Shown piece by piece: positions 37,314 through 46,553 of a stretch of 49,132 nucleotides of DNA (position 1 is the first letter of the stretch; every line of letters begins with the position of its first letter). The translations under genes were made by a program, and so were the position numbers. The stretch comes from Actinomycetes bacterium (GTDB lineage Bacteria > Actinomycetota > Acidimicrobiia > Acidimicrobiales > JAKAOS01). The DNA lies in assembly GCA_021791675.1 (NCBI GenBank), contig JAJYWE010000017.1:1-49132 (forward strand), written 5' to 3'. The notes below the pieces were generated by a model, which worked only from the letters and a program-made list of their open reading frames with translations, was not told where the DNA came from and did no database searches.

Positions 37314-37556
37314 TCAGGCCGAGCGGTGCAGCCGAAACCCGCTGCGCCGTGTGCTGCTCGCGCCGGTCGTGCTGATCCCGAGGGCGCTGTACAGGGGGCA
37401 GTAGCCGGTCGCTGCGGTCACGACCATGATGGCCGCCACCGCCAGCAGCACGATGCCCCATGCTGCCGAGAAACCAAGGGCCGCGCTCCCCGCGACCGCA
37501 GCCGCTGCCACGAGGATCCGGAGGATCCGATCCGCCGTGCCTACCGTCTTTTCCAT
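37314..37556 (-). CDS. DUF2892-like small membrane protein
   Basis: MEKTVGTADRILRILVAAAAV...ATGYCPLYSALGIST. Confidence 0.75.
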   Translation of the reverse strand: MEKTVGTADRILRILVAAAAVAGSAALGFSAAWGIVLLAVAAIMVVTAATGYCPLYSALGISTTGASSTRRSGFRLHRSA

Positions 37557-37651
37557 TGCGTTCTCCTCTCGTCGACCTTCCACCCCATAGACGACTGAGA
37601 CGTCTGAAGCGATACAGCTGCAGTTCGCAAGGACTGCGGGCAGTGCCGCCC

Positions 37652-38716
37652 TCATGGCGGGGGGGTGGTTCGGGGCGCGGACGGGATGCGACGGAGTTCG
37701 GTCACGAGGGAGCCGACGCCAACGCCTGCGACCGAGACGACGACGAGAACGAGCGGCAGGCCGAGGTGGGCGAGGTTGTGGACGTGGAGACCGGTCGAGA
37801 CGCTGAGCGCGGCGACGTTCGGGAACGCGATGCCGAAGAGGCCGCCCAGGATGAACGCGAGCCCGCCGACTCCGAGCGTCCGGGCCGCGACGACCAGCCC
37901 GAGACGGCGGGTCACCTGCGGCGACGCCCCCTTGCGCCGCACCAGCCAGCCGACGAGCCCGCCGACCATGACCTGGACGGCCGTCGTGCCGAGGCCGAAA
38001 AGCGCGCCGGGGACCCAACCCCAGGCCGCCGAGGGCATCTGGGGCGCGAGGACGGTGTAGACGATGATGGCGAAGGCGCCGACACCCCAGCCTGCGATGA
38101 AGCCGTGCAGGGCGGGCATCCACGGTCTCGGGTCGGAGAGATCCGGCTCATTGCAGTTCGCGCAGGGGTCCGTGGACCAGCGCGGGGGGTCGGCGACCGC
38201 CACGCCGCCGTGGAGGTGGGCGTGCAGGTGGACGTCGCTCGGCCTGCCGAGCCCGGCGTCGCGCGACGCGCCGGCCGGCTCCGAGGCGGACCTTGGAGTG
38301 GGACCCCCCTCGCCGCGACGGGAGCGGTCGTGGAGATGGAGGTCGAAGTGCCACGGCAGCCTGCCCCCGCGGATGTATCGAGCTGCCCAGAGCATCGCTG
38401 CACCCACGACGACGTAGATGATGTAGTTCGTCCGTGACCCGAGGGTGAGGAAGCGGGCGAGCGCGAGGTAGGCGAGCTCGCTCGCCAGTGCACGCTGGAG
38501 GGTGAAGGCGAGGGAGAAGGTGAGCGCGTTGCGCATCCCCGCCCTGCTCGAGTAGCCGCCCACGGCGTAGGAGAAGGTGATCGGCCAGGTGTGCTCGTCG
38601 GGGGTGATGCCGTGCACCATGCCGAGGAGGAACGCCGTCCCGAGGACCGCCCAGAGCGCCAGGCCCACGTGGGGGTTCCAGAGGTCGATCGCGAGCAGGG
38701 GGCCGGCTGGGATCAT
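37652..38716 (-). CDS. UreH/NiCoT-like integral membrane protein with His-rich loops (putative metal transporter)
   Basis: FLLGMVHGITPDEHTWPITFSYAVGGY; HFDLHLHDRSRR; DVHLHAHLHGG; about 6-7 TM segments. Confidence 0.65.
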   Translation of the reverse strand: MIPAGPLLAIDLWNPHVGLALWAVLGTAFLLGMVHGITPDEHTWPITFSYAVGGYSSRAGMRNALTFSLAFTLQRALASELAYLALARFLTLGSRTNYIIYVVVGAAMLWAARYIRGGRLPWHFDLHLHDRSRRGEGGPTPRSASEPAGASRDAGLGRPSDVHLHAHLHGGVAVADPPRWSTDPCANCNEPDLSDPRPWMPALHGFIAGWGVGAFAIIVYTVLAPQMPSAAWGWVPGALFGLGTTAVQVMVGGLVGWLVRRKGASPQVTRRLGLVVAARTLGVGGLAFILGGLFGIAFPNVAALSVSTGLHVHNLAHLGLPLVLVVVSVAGVGVGSLVTELRRIPSAPRTTPPP

Positions 38717-39076
38717 CTCCGGGTTGCCTTCCGACCGGGCCCGGGGAGTGCCCGGGTGCGCGCCAGGCGGCGCCTGCCACCTGGGTGCGGCGCGGAGGCT
38801 GATCGGCCCGGCCGGGCGGGCTCCAGCCCCGCGTGCGCGCTCTCGGCGGACTGGGCACGCGACCGGGAGCGGGGCACTGTGGGGCGCGAGCGCCGTAGTG
38901 GTCCAGCGAGGTCCCGGACGGTCGTGGTCGCGCAGCGGCACGGAGCGGGCACGAACGGTCCGCTCCTGTTGAGCCGGCTCGTGCGCTCCGACGTCGCTGG
39001 CAGACTCGCCGGGGTTGCCGGCATCGGGTCCCTCCTCTCTCCAGGGAGCAGCCGACGGGGGCGTTCCGGGACCGGT

Positions 39077-39145
39077 GCCCGGTGCGGACCAGCGCCCGGT
39101 GCCGACCGGCCGCCCGGTGCCGACCGGCACAGGCTGCCGACCGGC
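39077..39145. repeat. Tandem 17-18-bp units (gcccggtgccgaccggc) x3 plus partial
   Basis: Direct reading. Confidence 0.8.
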
Positions 39146-39200
39146 GTGGCCACCTCGATTCCCTGCTCCCGTGAACTTCCAACTCCCTGGGCTCTCGGGT

Positions 39201-39260
39201 TACTCCCCGGACCCAGCAGCTACTCGCCGGGCCCCGCAGCTACTCCCCGGTCGTCCCGGC
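39201..39260. repeat. Tandem 20-bp units (tactccccggacccagcagc-like), x2 plus partial, spanning the stop codon of the 39240-40445 gene
   Basis: Direct reading. Confidence 0.8.
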
Positions 39261-40445
39261 GAGAGGGGCCGGGCTCCGGGAGGCTCCGAGGAACGTGGGG
39301 GTGAGGTAGCCGAAGGCGGCCACGGCCGAGCCGACCACCAGCAGCGAGGCGCCGAGGAAGCCGGTCAGGTTCGGCTCCGCAGCCAGTACCCCTCCGGTGC
39401 TCGCCAGGACGACCCCGACCAGTCCCAGCCACGCAACGGTTCGAGCGAGGCGGGTCGAGGCCCTGACCTTGAGCACGAAGGCGACCGCCCCCAGGCCGAC
39501 CAGCAGGCCGAGCACCGAGTAGGCGATGTAGACCGGGTCGCGGCTCACGCCCAGGCCTCCGCTGCGGTCCGGCGGGCCGGCGAGCACGCCGAGTGCCCCG
39601 ACCATCCCGAGGGCCAGCTCGCCGAGGACTGCCACCGCCAGCGCCAGGGCCGTGCGCGCGGGCACGAGCCCGATCCGGGATGCCACGGGGGCATCCTGCG
39701 GCGGTCCGTCCCCGGCGGCGGCCGGGAGTTCGCCCGCGCAGGGTGTTCCCGGACCGGGCTCCGGGCTCCGGGCCCGCCTGGCCGCGTAGGCGGCCGGATC
39801 CTCGTGGATGAGGTGCCACCACCCGCCGATGGCGAGCAGCGCGAAGGCAGGCCACTCCACGGAGTAGACCCAGCTGAGCTCGTTCCCCGCCAGCGCCCGG
39901 GTCGCCTGCCACCACCCGAGGAGCAGGCATCCGGGCGCGACAACGAGCAACTCGACATGGAACAGGACCGCCCGTGCCGAGAGCCATCGTGCTCGGAAGC
40001 GGGCGGCGCGCACTCGCGCTGGTGAGTCGGCAGGGCCGCCAGTGTCAGGGCCGCCGCTGGCCGGGTGCGTCCCGGCCAGCGCTTCCTGGAAGCGTCGACT
40101 CATCTTGCGCTCGGCCACGAACGCGCAGAAGGGGACGGTCCCCGCGAGGAGCACCAGCGCCATCTGCCACTTGGGGACGCCCAGCCTTCGCGTCAGGTTG
40201 AAGGCCACGAGCACGTAGACGATGTAGAGGAACCCGTGCAGGGTTCCCACGACGTCCGCCAGCTGCGGACGCCCGGCGAGGAACTGGAGGGGCACGCCGA
40301 CGAAGACCAGCACGATGAGCAGCGTGGCCGTCGAGAAGGCCATGACCCTGTACGCGAGCAGAGCTCGTCGACTGGCCCCTCGCGGGCGGGTGGGGATGGC
40401 CCTCGCCGAGCGGGCCCGCCGGATGCTCGTATCGGTGCCTGGCAT
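39240..40445 (-). CDS. DUF3817-containing multi-TM membrane protein
   Basis: N-terminal YRVMAFSTATLLIVLVFVGVPLQF..ADVVGTLHGFLYIVYVLVAFNLTRRL; additional TM helices in the C-terminal half. Confidence 0.7.
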   Translation of the reverse strand: MPGTDTSIRRARSARAIPTRPRGASRRALLAYRVMAFSTATLLIVLVFVGVPLQFLAGRPQLADVVGTLHGFLYIVYVLVAFNLTRRLGVPKWQMALVLLAGTVPFCAFVAERKMSRRFQEALAGTHPASGGPDTGGPADSPARVRAARFRARWLSARAVLFHVELLVVAPGCLLLGWWQATRALAGNELSWVYSVEWPAFALLAIGGWWHLIHEDPAAYAARRARSPEPGPGTPCAGELPAAAGDGPPQDAPVASRIGLVPARTALALAVAVLGELALGMVGALGVLAGPPDRSGGLGVSRDPVYIAYSVLGLLVGLGAVAFVLKVRASTRLARTVAWLGLVGVVLASTGGVLAAEPNLTGFLGASLLVVGSAVAAFGYLTPTFLGASRSPAPLAGTTGE

Positions 40446-40513
40446 CTCCCCGATACTCTCCCACGCTCGCCTCGTGGCGGCTCGTGCGCGTGCCAGGTGC
40501 GCAGCCAGAGCGG

Positions 40514-40559
40514 CTGCCCGCGCCGGCCCGGTGGCCGCTGGCGCCGGCGCGGCGGGCAG
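40514..40559. terminator. Strong GC hairpin downstream of the amidase gene
   Basis: ctgcccgcgccggc ... gccggcgcggcgggcag; no U-tract, so only a candidate. Confidence 0.35.
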
Positions 40560-40571
40560 GCTGCTCGGCCT

Positions 40572-42227
40572 TCAGGCGCGCGTGCTCGCCGTCCGCCAGG
40601 CGGGTCTCACGTCGACCTGCGCCACCCGCTCGGCGCCGGCAGCGATGCGCACCAGCGTTGCCTCGCTCCAGGCCGCACCGAGGAAGCAGATCCCGACCGG
40701 GAGCCCGTCGACCGCCCCCACCGGCACGCTGATCCCCGGGGTTCCGGCCACGGCAGCGGCCGAGTAGCCGGCGCCGGAGACGGCGTTCCCGTTGACCGGG
40801 TCGATCAGCCATGCCGGTCCCATCGTCGGGAGGACGAGCGCGTCCAGATGGGCGCCGCCGAGTGCCGCCTCGAGCCCACCCCGAGCGCGACGCTGCGCGG
40901 ACTCCCTCGCCACGAGGTACTCCTCCGCCCCGAGGCCGGTGGTTGCCGCGGCGGCCTCGAGGAGCTCCTGGCCGAACAGGGCGAGCTCGGCGTCCCGATG
41001 CGACTCGTTGAACGCGATCAGCTCCTCGAGGGACTGGGGGGCGGGTGCCCCCCGGTCCCGGAGGTAGGCCTCGAGGCCGGCCTTGAACTCGTAGAGCAAG
41101 ACGGTGAGCTCGTCGTCGCCGGTGGCGGCCTTCGCACCGGGGATGGCGGCGAGCTCGACGAGCACCGCGCCGGCGCCGCGGAGGCGCTCGAGGGCACCTT
41201 CCACGACGGCGTCGGTCTTCGGGCTGTAGCCGAAGCCGCTCCGCACGACCCCGAGGCGGACGCCCTCCAGGCTCGGATCCTCGGCGTGGCGGGCGTAGTC
41301 GGCGTCGACATGCCCCTCGGCGGCCGCCGTGGCAGGATCCGCCGGGTCCACCCCCGCGAGCACGGTGAGCAGCGCCGCCGCATCGGCCACGCTTCGCGCG
41401 AGGGGGCCGACCGTGTCCTGGCTCGCTGAGATCGGCACCACGCCGGCCCGGCTCACGAGCCCGACGGTCGGCTTGATCCCGACGACCCCGCACACGGCGG
41501 CCGGGCAGAGGATGGAGCCGTCGGTCTCGGTGCCGACGGCGAAGGGCACGAGGCCGGCTGCGACGGCTGCCCCAGAGCCGGAGCTCGACCCACCGGGGCT
41601 CCGGTCGAGGGCGTGGGGGTTGCGTGTCTGGCCCCCGACGGCGCTCCACCCGCTGATCGAGCAGCGTCCCCGCATGTTGGCCCACTCGGAGAGGTTGGCC
41701 TTCCCGACCACGACCAGCCCCGCCTCACGCAGTCGTGCGACCGCGGGCGCATCGCGCTCGGGCGGCCGGTCGGCCAGGGCGAGCGAGCCCGCGGTCGAGG
41801 CAAGGCCCGCCGTGTCGAGGTTGTCCTTCACGAGCACCGGCAGGCCGTGGAGCGGAGAGCGGAGGACGCCCCGGGCTCGCTCCGCGTCGAGGCGCTCGGC
41901 CACCTCGCCCGTGTCAGGCGCCCACGCGAGCACCGCTCGCAGCTCCGGCCCGCCGCGGTCGACCGCCGCGACCCGCCGCTCGAGGGTTGCGACGAGCTCG
42001 GAAGTGCGAAGCGTGCCTGCCGTGAGTCGGGCCGCGAGCTCGCCGGCGCTGAGCCACGCGAGCTCCGCCGTGTCCGGGCTCGGGTCGACTCCGTCGCCAG
42101 CGGCCGACCCGGTTGCGGCTGGGCTGGCAGCGGCCCCAGCCGTTCCGCCCCCACCGGCTGCGGGCCCACCGGTTCCGGTCGTCCGGGGGGTGGGTCGGTC
42201 CGTCTCGAGAGGGAGGTCGTCGGGCAT
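40572..42227 (-). CDS. Amidase signature family protein
   Basis: GLPVLVKDNLDTAG, SPGGSSSGSGAAVAAGLVPFAVGTETDGSI, PSVGxK-like GIKPTVGLVSRAG. Confidence 0.9.
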   Translation of the reverse strand: MPDDLPLETDRPTPRTTGTGGPAAGGGGTAGAAASPAATGSAAGDGVDPSPDTAELAWLSAGELAARLTAGTLRTSELVATLERRVAAVDRGGPELRAVLAWAPDTGEVAERLDAERARGVLRSPLHGLPVLVKDNLDTAGLASTAGSLALADRPPERDAPAVARLREAGLVVVGKANLSEWANMRGRCSISGWSAVGGQTRNPHALDRSPGGSSSGSGAAVAAGLVPFAVGTETDGSILCPAAVCGVVGIKPTVGLVSRAGVVPISASQDTVGPLARSVADAAALLTVLAGVDPADPATAAAEGHVDADYARHAEDPSLEGVRLGVVRSGFGYSPKTDAVVEGALERLRGAGAVLVELAAIPGAKAATGDDELTVLLYEFKAGLEAYLRDRGAPAPQSLEELIAFNESHRDAELALFGQELLEAAAATTGLGAEEYLVARESAQRRARGGLEAALGGAHLDALVLPTMGPAWLIDPVNGNAVSGAGYSAAAVAGTPGISVPVGAVDGLPVGICFLGAAWSEATLVRIAAGAERVAQVDVRPAWRTASTRA

Positions 42228-42283
42228 GGCCCGATCCTCGCCCGTGGGGGCCGGCTCCGCCAACTGCGCCGGGGCCGCGGGCC

Positions 42284-43384
42284 TCAGGCGATCCCGAGGA
42301 CCTCGACTCCGGTGTCCTCCCAGTCCTCGAACTCGAGCACCCCGAGCTCGCCGAAGCGGGCGCGCAGCCACCCGTCACCGGCGTCGAGCAGTCCGAGCTT
42401 CTTGCAGTTCGGGACGATCTTGGAGAACAGGACCCGCTGGAACTGGACCTGCTCGGGGGAGCGGTAGAGGAGGGGGACGACGAGCTTCGGGTCGACCCCC
42501 ATGCGCTCCCAGACCTCCTGCTGCAACAGCCGGTCCCGCATCCGCACGGCCGCCTCGAACGCGAACTCCTGGCGCTCCCGGATCTCGGCGCCGGACATGT
42601 CCCGGTAGACCTCCTGGAGCGACAGGACGCCGAATGCGACGTGGCGCGCCTCGTCGGCCATGACCAGGTGGAGAAGCTGCTGCAGGAGGGGCTCCGGGGT
42701 GAGCTGGGCCATGAAACCGAAGGCCGCGAGGGCGAGGCCCTCGACCATGATCTGCATCCCGAGGTAGGTCAGGTCCCACCGGGAGTCGGTGAGGATGTCG
42801 TCGAGCAGCATCCCGAGGTGGGCGTTGACCGGGTAGCGGCCGGAGAGCTTGGAGAGGTACCTGTCGAAGACTTCGACGTGGCGCGCCTCGTCCATGACCT
42901 GGGTCGCGGCGAAGTACTTCGCGTCCGCCCAGGGGACGGTCTCGACGATCTTCGCGGTGCAGAGGAGCGCCCCCTGCTCGCCGTGGAGGAACTGCGAGAG
43001 CATCCAGTTCTGGCCCTCGATCCCGAAGGCCAGCCACTCGCGCTCCCCCCAGCGCGCGACCGGCGTGCCCGAGAAGTCGATCACCGGGTCCGCTCCCGTC
43101 TGGCTCAGCAGGACCAGCTTCTCCTGGTCGATCGGGGTGTCCCAGGGCAGGTCGGTCTCGCCGTTCCACATGGCGCCCTTCGCCTTCTCGTAGAGCTTGG
43201 CGAGCCGCGGCCGGGCACCTTTGGTGTAGTCCCAGGTGAACCGGGCCGTCGCGCTCGTCGGGACGGTGTGGAGCGGGCCCTCGTCGCCCCGGTTCGAGCG
43301 GGCGAGGAGGGCCTCCATGTCCTCGAGCGAGCGCTCCCCGAGGATCCGCCCTGCGACACCGCCTGACGTGTCGGCAGCCGTCAT
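42284..43384 (-). CDS. Ferritin-like diiron protein (R2/oxygenase superfamily)
   Basis: FLHGEQGALL, QVMDEARHVEVF, MVEGLALAAF, MADEARHVAFG carboxylate/His pattern. Confidence 0.78.
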   Translation of the reverse strand: MTAADTSGGVAGRILGERSLEDMEALLARSNRGDEGPLHTVPTSATARFTWDYTKGARPRLAKLYEKAKGAMWNGETDLPWDTPIDQEKLVLLSQTGADPVIDFSGTPVARWGEREWLAFGIEGQNWMLSQFLHGEQGALLCTAKIVETVPWADAKYFAATQVMDEARHVEVFDRYLSKLSGRYPVNAHLGMLLDDILTDSRWDLTYLGMQIMVEGLALAAFGFMAQLTPEPLLQQLLHLVMADEARHVAFGVLSLQEVYRDMSGAEIRERQEFAFEAAVRMRDRLLQQEVWERMGVDPKLVVPLLYRSPEQVQFQRVLFSKIVPNCKKLGLLDAGDGWLRARFGELGVLEFEDWEDTGVEVLGIA

Positions 43385-43581
43385 GGCACACCTCCTCCGG
43401 GTGCTCGGGGAGCACCCAAGGTTACCCATCAGTACGGATCGTAGCCCAGGCCGTAGAGGTGCGAGCCGCCCGCCGAGTCGCGTCACCCAGGCAGGCGCCG
43501 TCGGGTCGACGCCGGTCGGGCTGCCAACTGCTCGCCACTACGTCTGCAACAGACCGTGATAGCACTCGATAGCGTGCCCAC

Positions 43582-44148
43582 ATGAACCGCTCCGAGTGGG
43601 CGGACAGGGTGGGGGTGAACAAGAACACCGCCTACCGCTGGTTCCGGGAGGGAAAGCTCCCGGTCCCCGCAAGGCGGGTCGGGAAGCTGATCCTGGTCGA
43701 CGTCGACCGAACGGTCGGGGACACTCGGGAGAGGACGGTGCTCTACGCACGGGTGTCCTCCAACGACCAGCAGGCAGACCTGGACCGCCAGGTGGCACGG
43801 CTGTCGGTGTGGGCAACCTCGGCTGGGATGTCCGTCGACGAGGTCGTGACCGAGGTCGGCTCGGGGATGAACGGCAACCGGCGCAGGCTCCGACGCCTGC
43901 TCGCCGACCCCACCGCATCGGTGATCGTGGTCGAGCACCGGGACCGTCTGGCACGTTTCGGGGTGGAGAACCTGGAGTCTGCCCTCTCTGCCCAGGGACG
44001 CCGGATCGTGGTGGTCGAGGACGCCGAGGTGGTGGATGATCTCGTCCGGGACATGACCGAGGTGCTCACGAGCTTCTGCGCCCGCCTCTACGGGCGCCGT
44101 GGGGCGAGGAACCGGGCGGAGAAGGCTCTGGTGTGCAGGGGTGGGTGA
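43582..44148 (+). CDS. tnpA: IS607 family serine recombinase TnpA
   Basis: N-terminal HTH (ADRVGVNKNTAYRWFREGKLPVPARRVG) plus resolvase motifs TVLYARVSSNDQQADLDRQ and VEHRDRLARFGVENLESAL. Confidence 0.92.
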   Translation: MNRSEWADRVGVNKNTAYRWFREGKLPVPARRVGKLILVDVDRTVGDTRERTVLYARVSSNDQQADLDRQVARLSVWATSAGMSVDEVVTEVGSGMNGNRRRLRRLLADPTASVIVVEHRDRLARFGVENLESALSAQGRRIVVVEDAEVVDDLVRDMTEVLTSFCARLYGRRGARNRAEKALVCRGG

Positions 44149-45743
44149 GTGATGCTGGTGGAGATGCGCACGAGCGCCCAGGCGCAACGGGTGGGTGCGG
44201 CCACCGGGTGCCCCCTCCTCCCCGGGAAGGTGCCAGGGCGTCCCTCCCGCAGGGTCGACCTCGGAGCCGACTGGGAGCGCCACCTCCCGGCGGTCGAGGC
44301 GATCTCGGTGCTGTTCCACCTCTCCGACGGGGAGAGCCCCGTCCCGTCGGGCTGGACGTTGACCGGTGCCACCTTCGAGGTCCACTGGCCGAAGGACCGC
44401 TCCGTCGTCCACTCCCACTTCGGTGCCAGGCGCTTCGCCCACAACTGGGCGCTGGCCCACGTGAAGGCCGACCTGGGGGCCAAGGCGGCGAACCCGGCCC
44501 CACGAGCGCACTCCCTGGAACCTGGCGGCACTCCGCAAGCGGTGGAACCGTGAGAAGGCAGATGTTGCCCCGTGGTGGGCCGAGAACTCGAAGGAGTCCT
44601 ACGCCTCGGGGATAGCCGATCTGGTGGCGGCACTGGAGAACTGGTCCGCCTCGAAGGCCGGCAGGCGCACGGGGCGTCGGGTCGGCTTCCCCCGGTTCGC
44701 GTCCTTTCGCCGAGGGGACGCCAACCGGGTCCGCTTCACCACCGGTGCCCTTCGCCTGGAGGACGACTGGCGCACGATCACGCTCCCGGTGATCGGCACC
44801 CTGCGATCGAAGGAGAGCACCCGCAGACTGCAGGGCCACCTCGTCAACGGCAACGCAGCGGTCACGAGCATGACGCTCTCCGAGCGGTGGGGGCGGTCGT
44901 TCGTCTCGGTCAACTACGCGGCGCGCACGCCAGCCCGACGTCCCCCTGCGGGGCCATCCGTGCGGGCGGGGGTCGATCTCGGGCTCCGCACGCTCGCGAC
45001 CGTGGCCGACACCGACGGCAACGTGGTCGAGTTCGCGAACCCTGGCCCACTCCGGGCCGCGCTCGTCGAGCGGCGTCGGGCAGGGAGGGAGATGTCGAGG
45101 CGGATACCCGGCTCACGGGGACACCGGCGAGCGAGAGCCAAGCTCGCCAGGCTGGACCGACGTGCCGTCCACCTCCGTCGAGACGCGTGGCACCAGCTCA
45201 CCCACGAGCTCGTGTCCACCTACGGCGAGGTCGTGATCGAGGATCTCGACCTCGCGGCGAGCCCGGTCGATGGGCCGGCGGGCCTTCCGCCGCTCCGTCT
45301 CGGACGCGTCCCTCGGGATGTTCGCCCCCCTGCTCGCCTACAAGGCCGAGCGCTCGGGGACGAGGATCGTCCGGGCCGACCGCTTCTTCGCCTCCAGCCA
45401 GGTCCACCACGGGTGTGGGTGCCGGTTGGTGGCACCGACCCGGCTGGCGAAGCACCTGGCGTGCTCGGTGACCGGCGAGGTGGTCGACCGGGACATCAAC
45501 GCAGCGAAGAACCTCCGCGACTGGCCGGAGTTTGCCACCAGTCCTGGCCCAGTCGGGGCCAGCGCCCCTGTGGACACCGAGGCCACCGTCGAGGGTGGTA
45601 CAGACCCAGGCTCGGACCGCGGGATGACCCACGGCCAGAGGAGCGACCGCAAGACCCGCCGTCACGGGAAGGCCAGTCGCGCCGAGGCGAGAACGGAACC
45701 CGGAACCATCCGGGGGAAGAACCTCGAGAGAGGTGCGGCATGA
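44149..45743 (+). pseudogene. tnpB: IS607-type TnpB, interrupted by two frameshifts
   Basis: N-term HFGARRFAHNWALAHVKADLGAKAAN (frame 1), APWWAENSKESYASGIADLVAALENW...GVDLGLRTLATVAD...VVIEDLDL (frame 2), MGRRAFRRSVSDASLGMFAPLLAYKAERSGTRIV...DRDINAAKNLRDWPE (frame 3). Confidence 0.85.
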
Positions 45744-45836
45744 GGGGTGCGAGAGCACACTCATCCGCAACGGTTGCGACAGCACTCTGCAGCACCGCGG
45801 TGTCCCATTGGACGATCCTCGGCTGCGGCTGCCGCC

Positions 45837-46223
45837 TCAGGTGGCCACGACCTCAACCGACGATGCATCGCGTAGTCGGCGGTCGGTCGTCACCAGCGGT
45901 ACACCGCAGGAGACGGCGAGTTCGACGTAGATGGCGTCGACCAGCCGAAGCTGTTGGCGACGTGCCCAGGTCCCGAGGAGGAGATCGTGGACGGGATGCC
46001 GCTCGATCGGTGCTGCGGCCAGCTCGCGAAGCTTGACCTCGACTGTGCCTGCATCGAGGTCGTCTGCTCGGTGCAGGCGTCCCAAGGCCGACAAGACCTC
46101 GGCATCGACGTGCGCCGGTGCGTGCAGGGCGTGACCAGCGATGCGACGCCGCACTGCGCGACCAAGCTCGTTGTCCAACAGAAGATCGACCAGAGCGGAT
46201 GCGTCGACGACGACCTCAGCCAT
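45837..46223 (-). CDS. vapC: VapC-like PIN-domain toxin
   Basis: VVVDASALVDLLLDNELGRAV..HAPAHVDAEVLSALGRL..LVDAIYVELAVSCGVPLVTTDRRL. Confidence 0.87.
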   Translation of the reverse strand: MAEVVVDASALVDLLLDNELGRAVRRRIAGHALHAPAHVDAEVLSALGRLHRADDLDAGTVEVKLRELAAAPIERHPVHDLLLGTWARRQQLRLVDAIYVELAVSCGVPLVTTDRRLRDASSVEVVAT

Positions 46224-46443
46224 GCCGCGTCGGTGCTTCGTCCCTTGCGGCGTCGAGCGCCGCCAGCGCGCGATCATGTGACACTCGCGCCGTAGGGCTC
46301 GCAAGCGTTTCAAGCCAGGCATCCGTCGAGCGCAACGCCAGGCTTCGCCGGACTGCCTCCTGGGTCACCGCCGACAGATTCAAGCCTGCCTTCTTGGCTT
46401 CTGCCGCAAGATCGTCCGGCAGATACACGTTCAATCGAGTCAC
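46216..46443 (-). CDS. Antitoxin partner (ribbon-helix-helix type) of the 45837-46223 VapC
   Basis: TRLNVYLPDDLAAEAKKAGLNLSAVTQEAVRRSLA; overlaps the vapC start by 8 nt. Confidence 0.8.
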   Translation of the reverse strand: MTRLNVYLPDDLAAEAKKAGLNLSAVTQEAVRRSLALRSTDAWLETLASPTARVSHDRALAALDAARDEAPTRHG

Positions 46444-46471
46444 ACCACACAATATACACACACATGCTGCT

Positions 46472-46482
46472 GTGCGTCGCAC
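46472..46482. promoter_or_regulatory. Palindrome gtgcgtcgcac in the divergent TA promoter region
   Basis: Perfect 5-bp arms with 1-nt spacer. Confidence 0.35.
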
Positions 46483-46530
46483 GAGCCGATCGTCAGCGGT
46501 AACGTCTGCCGCCCAACCGCCGCCCGGAAC

Positions 46531-46543
46531 TATCAATATGATA
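46531..46543. promoter_or_regulatory. Palindrome TATCAATATGATA just upstream of the plus-strand antitoxin
   Basis: Perfect 5-bp arms with 3-nt spacer, 11 bp before the ATG at 46554. Confidence 0.45.
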
Positions 46544-46553
46544 TCCTGTCCGC

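Larger units (their letters stand above)
43582..45743 (+). mobile_element. IS607-type element (TnpA plus frameshifted TnpB); ends not resolved
   Basis: Adjacent HTH-serine recombinase and TnpB-like genes. Confidence 0.82.
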
